Both the position numbers and the translations under genes were made by a program. 64,000 nucleotides of DNA, taken from a bacterium. GTDB lineage: Bacteria; Elusimicrobiota; Elusimicrobia; Elusimicrobiales; UBA9959. Positions 59,773 through 64,000 of this stretch are shown in pieces. The stretch spans positions 62,001 to 126,000 of the forward strand of contig JAJYJH010000001.1 in assembly GCA_021789695.1 (NCBI GenBank), read 5' to 3'. The notes under the pieces were generated by a model, which was not told where the DNA came from, made no database searches, and saw only the letters and a program-made list of their open reading frames with translations. Positions within the stretch are counted from its first letter, which is position 1. Each line of letters starts with the position of its first letter.

Positions 59773-59801
59773 AGTATATAGGATGCCTCCGGGCTTGTCA
59801 A
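59773..59801 (-). promoter_or_regulatory. Strong promoter of the mraZ/dcw cluster
   Basis: On the minus strand TTGACA (59796-59801) and TATACT (59773-59778) are exactly 17 bp apart. Transcription would start around 59766, giving a leader of about 80 bases before mraZ. Confidence 0.75.
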
Positions 59802-59868
59802 TACCCGGACGGGAATAAGCCTTGTTCCCCCGGCGTTTTTTCGCGGGGCTGGGCTCTTGGCGCGGCGC

Positions 59869-59898
59869 AAAAAAAGGGGTTGACCTATATCAACCCCT
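59869..59898 (-). terminator. Intrinsic terminator of the mnmG-rsmG operon
   Basis: On the minus strand AGGGGTTGA, a short loop and TCAACCCCT are followed by a run of seven T, about 30 bases after the metallopeptidase stop. It insulates this operon from the dcw promoter just beyond. Confidence 0.9.
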
Positions 59899-59929
59899 CG
59901 TATCTGAGGAATATAATTATATGGACAGG

Positions 59930-61093
59930 CTATTGGGTCGGGCCGGTTATCTTGCCTGTCTTCAAATCGTAGCGCCACGCGTACTCAAGGGCGGAGAGCT
60001 TGTTGTAGGGCATGCCATAGGCGCGGTACAGGGCCGCGTGGGTGGTCTTGCCATCCCGCAACTCCTTGCAGAAGATGTAGAAGGATTCGCCCGCGCGCAT
60101 CCGTATCAGGAAGCGCACCACGCTGTAGCATTCTGCGTACCAAAGCCGCACGTTGTCGTCGTCGGCGCCCTGCAGGTCCTCTATGCGCACCAGGTCGTGC
60201 AGCTTGAAGCCGCTGCCGCCCTGCAGCAGCTTCAGGTTCTGCTCCAGCCAGGCCGGCCTGGAGAGGCCGCGCTCGGCCTGTATGTAGGTGGCCATCCCCT
60301 CGCTGAGCCACAGCGGGTCTGGATGCGACGGAGTGAAGAAACTGTCGAAATAGATGTGCGTCAGTTCGTGCGCCAGTATGCCGATGGCCTCGTCGCTCTT
60401 GTAGACGAAAATCTTGCGTTCCGCCAGGGAAGCCGCGCCGCCGGACCATTCCGGGCGGCCTGTCAGGCGGTGATAGGTGGCGGGGTCACTGGCGTAATAG
60501 ATGTAGACTTTCTTCTCGCGGGTCCAGGGCGAAAAGGCCACCAGGTCCAGCATGATGTTGCCGTGCAGTGACTCCAGCGTGTCCGTCAGGCCCTTGGAAA
60601 CCTTGGGGCCTTCCTCGTAGACCACGAAGTGCCGGGTGACGGTCATCGAGAAACCTTCCGGAGGCTTCGGATAAGAGCCGCCCTCCTGCGTCCTGGCCAG
60701 GGCGGCCTCTCCGCGGTCCACCGGTTCCGGCATGGAGTCATGGGACGCGACGCCTTTTATGTCCGCCCCGCCGGTCACGAGAGAAAGGGAGGTCCCCTGC
60801 GCCGGGGGCTGCGGCGCGGCTGCGGGCCGGACGGAGGAGGCTGGCGGCTGAGCAGGGAGCGCCGGGGGCTGCTCGGCGGGGAACTGCTGGTCAGCCGGAA
60901 GTTGTTGCTCTTCCGGGAACTGCGCCGGGACGACTCCCGGTCGCTTCTCTTCTGACGACTCGAAGGGGTTCCTCGCTATTTTAAAACGCTTCAGCGTGGA
61001 CATGTCGTCGCTCATGTACTGGTACATGAAGAGGCTCCACAGGCCTATCACGAGACCCCAGAATATTATCCTGAGCTTGGCTAAGATGTCCAT
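59930..61093 (-). CDS. Membrane-anchored gluzincin metallopeptidase (peptidase MA-like)
   Basis: The 387-residue protein has one N-terminal transmembrane segment (IIFWGLVIGLWSLFMYQYMS), a Pro/Gln/Ala-rich linker (residues about 55-110), and a catalytic part with the zinc motif HELTH (near residue 240) in ILAHELTHIYFDSFF plus the downstream glutamate in PLWLSEGMATYIQAERG. This pattern matches the peptidase MA-like group. The active part should face the periplasm. It is fourth in the mnmG operon. Its substrate is unknown. Confidence 0.88.
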   Translation of the reverse strand: MDILAKLRIIFWGLVIGLWSLFMYQYMSDDMSTLKRFKIARNPFESSEEKRPGVVPAQFPEEQQLPADQQFPAEQPPALPAQPPASSVRPAAAPQPPAQGTSLSLVTGGADIKGVASHDSMPEPVDRGEAALARTQEGGSYPKPPEGFSMTVTRHFVVYEEGPKVSKGLTDTLESLHGNIMLDLVAFSPWTREKKVYIYYASDPATYHRLTGRPEWSGGAASLAERKIFVYKSDEAIGILAHELTHIYFDSFFTPSHPDPLWLSEGMATYIQAERGLSRPAWLEQNLKLLQGGSGFKLHDLVRIEDLQGADDDNVRLWYAECYSVVRFLIRMRAGESFYIFCKELRDGKTTHAALYRAYGMPYNKLSALEYAWRYDLKTGKITGPTQ

Positions 61094-61150
61094 TCAGCGG
61101 AGCGTCCGGGCGGGCAAAAACTAAAATGCGCCGTCCCTTTCCTTATCCTT

Positions 61151-61666
61151 TCAGCGGGCCGAGTCTCGCACCTTGACTATCATCTCGGCCATGGCGGCCG
61201 CGAACATCGAGAAGAAGATGATGAAGACGGCCTGCGTGGCGGCCATGGCCCAGAGCTGCGTCCCGAGCCCCCCCTCCCCGAAGTCCAGTCCGCGTACGTA
61301 GTAGAGGGCCAGCATCACCGCGCTGGAAAACAGCGCGGTCAGGAAAACCTGCCACTTCTTCATGTACATCGCGCTGGCTGCGGGAGCCGTCAGGAACAGC
61401 AGCCACATCGGCGCCCAATAGGCGGAGAGCAGATAGAAAAGAGTTGCGCTCACGGCCAGGTTCAGCCAGACCGTGACCGCGCGGATATGGCGGCTCCAGC
61501 GCAGGAAGCGGTAGGTGTTCTTGTTCAGCCAGTAGTTTATGGCAAAGGCTCCGGCCAGTATGCCGAAGGAGAGATAGGTCACGTTCTTGTCCGGCCCCGA
61601 AAACAGGATCGCAAAAAGTATCAGGATTACGGCGAACGGCGTGAAATAATAGTTGAGTATGTGCAT
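61151..61666 (-). CDS. Membrane protein, hypothetical
   Basis: A 171-residue protein with about five hydrophobic segments: YYFTPFAVILILFAILFSG, LSFGILAGAFAINYWL, VTVWLNLAVSATLFYLLSAY, WQVFLTALFSSAVMLALYYV and AATQAVFIIFFSMFAAAMAE. It resembles the membrane half of some sensor proteins, but no kinase follows. It lies 12 bases after rsmG and 57 before the metallopeptidase gene. I recognise no family. Confidence 0.75.
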   Translation of the reverse strand: MHILNYYFTPFAVILILFAILFSGPDKNVTYLSFGILAGAFAINYWLNKNTYRFLRWSRHIRAVTVWLNLAVSATLFYLLSAYWAPMWLLFLTAPAASAMYMKKWQVFLTALFSSAVMLALYYVRGLDFGEGGLGTQLWAMAATQAVFIIFFSMFAAAMAEMIVKVRDSAR

Positions 61667-61678
61667 AACGCTCCGTGC

Positions 61679-62338
61679 TCAGTGTTTTCTGCCGAAAACC
61701 GCTATGTGTCTGTTTTCCGCGTCCCCCGGCAGCCGGTACGAATGGACCTCGAGTAGCCCGCTTCCCCCCGCCGCCAGCGCGGCGTCGGCAGCGGGGCGGC
61801 TGGCCGAAAGCTGCGCGGAGCTCTGCCAGGCGAGGAAGCGTCCCCCGTCAGCCAGTATATTTAAGCATTGGGGCAGTATGTTTTCAAGTTGTCCCATAGC
61901 CCTTTCCAGCACGGCGTCGTAGCGCCCGCCGGCGGTGCGTCCCCCCTGTCCCAGCCTCCTTTGGAGCACGGAGACGTTGACGGACCTCATCCTGGCCGCC
62001 GACCAGTTCAGGAAGGCGCACCTTTTGCCGTTGGAGTCCAACAGCGTGAAGGAGTATTCCGGCAGCGCGGCGGAAAGTACCAGCCCGGGGAAGCCGGCCC
62101 CCGAGCCGGCGTCGGCGATCCTTGAGCCCGGCGGCAGCAGGCGCCGCAGAAGCGGCGCGGCGGCGAGGGCGTCCAGGATATGGCGCTCCCAGAGCCGCGG
62201 CAGGTCCGGCGCCGAGACCAGGTTCAGTAGGGAGTTCTTATCGGCCAGGCCGGAAGCGAAGAGCTGCAGCCTGGCTAGGCTTTCGTCGGAGAGGGACAGC
62301 CCCCAGGCGTGCAGGGCGGACCTTACGGCCTCATTCAT
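61679..62338 (-). CDS. rsmG: 16S rRNA (guanine527-N7)-methyltransferase
   Basis: RsmG (GidB) methylates G527 of 16S rRNA. The 219-residue protein has LVSAPDLPRLWERHILDALA, the SAM motif RIADAGSGAGFPGLVLSAAL and ERAMGQLENILPQCL. The ATG at 62338 overlaps mnmG by eight bases; longer in-frame sequence lies in mnmG. The mnmG-rsmG pair is conserved and often precedes parA-parB, which are absent here. Confidence 0.95.
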   Translation of the reverse strand: MNEAVRSALHAWGLSLSDESLARLQLFASGLADKNSLLNLVSAPDLPRLWERHILDALAAAPLLRRLLPPGSRIADAGSGAGFPGLVLSAALPEYSFTLLDSNGKRCAFLNWSAARMRSVNVSVLQRRLGQGGRTAGGRYDAVLERAMGQLENILPQCLNILADGGRFLAWQSSAQLSASRPAADAALAAGGSGLLEVHSYRLPGDAENRHIAVFGRKH

Positions 62339-64000
62339 TTTCCCCCTCCAGCCTGCGTCCTTTTTCCAGCAGCACCCACAGCAGTTCCACGTCGGCCGGG
62401 GTGACGCCTGGGATGCGGCCGGCCTGGCCCAGGGTCTGCGGGCGATGCTCTTGCAACTTGTGGCGCGCCTCGTTGGGAAGGGCTTTGGCCGCGGAGTAGT
62501 TGAAGGACGCGGGGATACGCAGACCTTCAAACTTCTTGAGGCGCTCGGCGTCGCGCCTGTTGCGCCTTACGTAGTAGTCGTAGGCCTTTTCTATCTCCGC
62601 CGTGCGCGCCGCCTTTTTGCGGGTCCAGGGACCCTCATCCGGCAGCCGCGGCGCCCTGGCTCCTGAAACCAGCGCCTTAACGGCCGCGCGGTAGACCTCG
62701 AAGTTCTCCTTCAGCCCGGCGGGCAGCAGGCCGAGCCTGAACCCCGCTGGAGCCAGGCGCAGGTCTGCGTTGTCCTGGCGCAGCAGCAGGCGGAACTCGG
62801 CGCGGGAGGTGAAGATGCGGTAAGGCTCGTCTATCCCCTTAGAGACAAGGTCGTCTATCATCACGCCTATATAGGCCTCGTCGCGGCGAACCACCAGCGG
62901 CTCCTCGCCGCGGACTTTCAGCGCGGCGTTGATGCCTGCCACCAGCCCCTGAGCTGCCGCCTCCTCGTAGCCGGTGGTGCCGTTCACCTGGCCGGCCGTG
63001 AAAAGGCCGGGCAACGCGCGCGTCTCCAGCGTATAGTCCAGCTGGCCGGGGTCGGAATAGTCGTACTCTATAGCGTAGCCGGCGCGCAATATCTCTGCTT
63101 TCTCAAGGCCGGGCACCGAGCGCACCAGTTCTATCTGCGTCCTTTCTGGCAGGCTGGTCGATAGGCCGTTGACGTAATATTCTTCCGTGCCGAAGCCCTC
63201 CGGCTCCAGGAACAGGTGGTGCGAGCCGTGGTGAGGGAATTTTACAATCTTGTCCTCAATGGACGGGCAATAGCGCGGGCCGGGGGACCTTATTTTGCCG
63301 CTGTAGAGCGGAGATTGCGGCAGGGCGGCCTTGATTATCTCCGCCGCGGCGGACCCGGTGCGCGTGATCCAGCAGGGCAGCTGCTGGTTGGCTATCTTAG
63401 TCGTGAAATGCGAGAAGGGCTCAGGCGGGTCGTCGGGATCCTGCTTTTCGCATTTCGAGAAGTCTATGGTCCTGCCGTTGAGACGCATGGGGGTGCCGGT
63501 CTTCAGCCTGCCCAGCCTGAATCCCAACTCATTCAGGCTCTCCGAAAGCCTGTCCGACGGCGGGTGATTGTAGCGCCCTCCGGGGAAGGAGTTCAGACCT
63601 ATGTGTATCACCCCGCGCAGGAAGGTGCCGGCCGTGAGCACCACGGCCCCCGCCGTATAGACGGTTCCGCGCGCCGTCTTCACGCCGGCCGCCCTGCCGC
63701 CTTTGGCGAGGATCTCCACGGCCTCGTCCTGCATCAGCCGCAGGCCCGGCTGCCGCTCCAGCGCGGCCTTCATCGAGAACTGGTACATCTTTTTATCGCA
63801 TTGCGCGCGCGGCGAGCGCACCGCCGCGCCCTTGGAGGTGTTGAGCATATGAGAACTCAGCATCGCGCGGTCGGCGTTCCTGCCCATCTCCCCTCCGAGC
63901 GCGTCTATCTCGCGGACCAGCTGCCCCTTGCCTATCCCGCCGATGGACGGGTTGCAGGACATCTGTGCTATGGTGTCCAGGTCCTGGGTCAGCAGCAGCG
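62331..64000 (-). CDS. mnmG: tRNA U34 modification enzyme MnmG (5' end outside window)
   Basis: MnmG (GidA), with MnmE, installs the carboxymethylaminomethyl group on wobble uridine of certain tRNAs using FAD and methylene-tetrahydrofolate. The visible 556 residues lack only the N-terminal FAD loop. They include LTQDLDTIAQMSCNPSIGGI, TAGTFLRGVIHIGLNSFPGG, RLKTGTPMRLNGRTIDFSK, PRYCPSIEDKIVKFPHHGSH and GQVNGTTGYEEAAAQGLVAG. The open frame runs through the right edge. The C-terminal IPGVTPADVELLWVLLEKGR is normal. An mnmE is not in the window. Confidence 0.97.
   Translation of the reverse strand, partial: LLLTQDLDTIAQMSCNPSIGGIGKGQLVREIDALGGEMGRNADRAMLSSHMLNTSKGAAVRSPRAQCDKKMYQFSMKAALERQPGLRLMQDEAVEILAKGGRAAGVKTARGTVYTAGAVVLTAGTFLRGVIHIGLNSFPGGRYNHPPSDRLSESLNELGFRLGRLKTGTPMRLNGRTIDFSKCEKQDPDDPPEPFSHFTTKIANQQLPCWITRTGSAAAEIIKAALPQSPLYSGKIRSPGPRYCPSIEDKIVKFPHHGSHHLFLEPEGFGTEEYYVNGLSTSLPERTQIELVRSVPGLEKAEILRAGYAIEYDYSDPGQLDYTLETRALPGLFTAGQVNGTTGYEEAAAQGLVAGINAALKVRGEEPLVVRRDEAYIGVMIDDLVSKGIDEPYRIFTSRAEFRLLLRQDNADLRLAPAGFRLGLLPAGLKENFEVYRAAVKALVSGARAPRLPDEGPWTRKKAARTAEIEKAYDYYVRRNRRDAERLKKFEGLRIPASFNYSAAKALPNEARHKLQEHRPQTLGQAGRIPGVTPADVELLWVLLEKGRRLEGENE

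Overview
The window is GC-rich and tightly packed. It reads as a chromosomal segment of a free-living diderm bacterium: there is a TolC-type outer-membrane channel, an RND efflux pump, several lipoprotein signals, MltG, and a MurE carrying the DNPR motif typical of meso-diaminopimelate peptidoglycan. I cannot fix the phylum. The gene mix would suit a lineage such as Elusimicrobiota, but that is a weak inference. Nothing looks like a prophage, plasmid or CRISPR array. The only clear mobile DNA is a decayed group II intron.

Layout, left to right. 1-5.5 kb (minus): rpsO-pnp-accB-winged helix-ftsK, with ftsK cut by the left edge. 5.7-10.2 kb: a glutamine synthetase homologue, an RMD1/YagE protein, a thioredoxin-like lipoprotein and cinA. 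10.3-24.5 kb (plus): housekeeping genes ppdK, gmk, rpoZ, a family-4 uracil-DNA glycosylase, a helicase-dead priA, tyrS, a FecR-domain protein, thpR, mltG, tRNA-Ala(CGC), the intron remnant, asnS and an HD hydrolase. 24.5-34.4 kb (minus): a hybrid histidine kinase with a single-domain receiver protein, a secreted protein, then an overlapping operon crp-hisS-aspS-lipA-membrane protein-radical SAM.

34.5-42.3 kb (minus) is a self-contained metal-efflux operon: ECF sigma factor, membrane zinc-finger anti-sigma factor, small membrane protein, TolC-like channel, CusB-like adaptor, CusA-like pump and a YHS/heavy-metal-binding secreted protein. The anti-sigma factor ends in a seven-cysteine tail that repeats the PG(K/E)CPxCGM-type motif of the adaptor and the terminal protein, which suggests that it senses the metal directly. 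Divergent from this operon are a near-perfect palindrome, a plus-strand promoter and a short structured transcript ending in a terminator, upstream of a cupin gene. I could not assign that RNA to a known family.

43-46 kb holds a flavin reductase-like protein, a HEAT-repeat lipoprotein and a membrane protein. 46-59.8 kb (minus) is a dcw cell-division/cell-wall cluster: mraZ, rsmH, an unannotated 56-residue ORF, ftsL, ftsI, murE, murF, a ROK kinase, mraY, murD, ftsW and murG, closed by a malate/lactate dehydrogenase family gene where murC/murB/ftsQ/ftsA/ftsZ often lie. A consensus-quality promoter and direct repeats precede mraZ. 59.9-64 kb (minus) is mnmG-rsmG-membrane protein-metallopeptidase ending in a clear terminator; mnmG is cut by the right edge.
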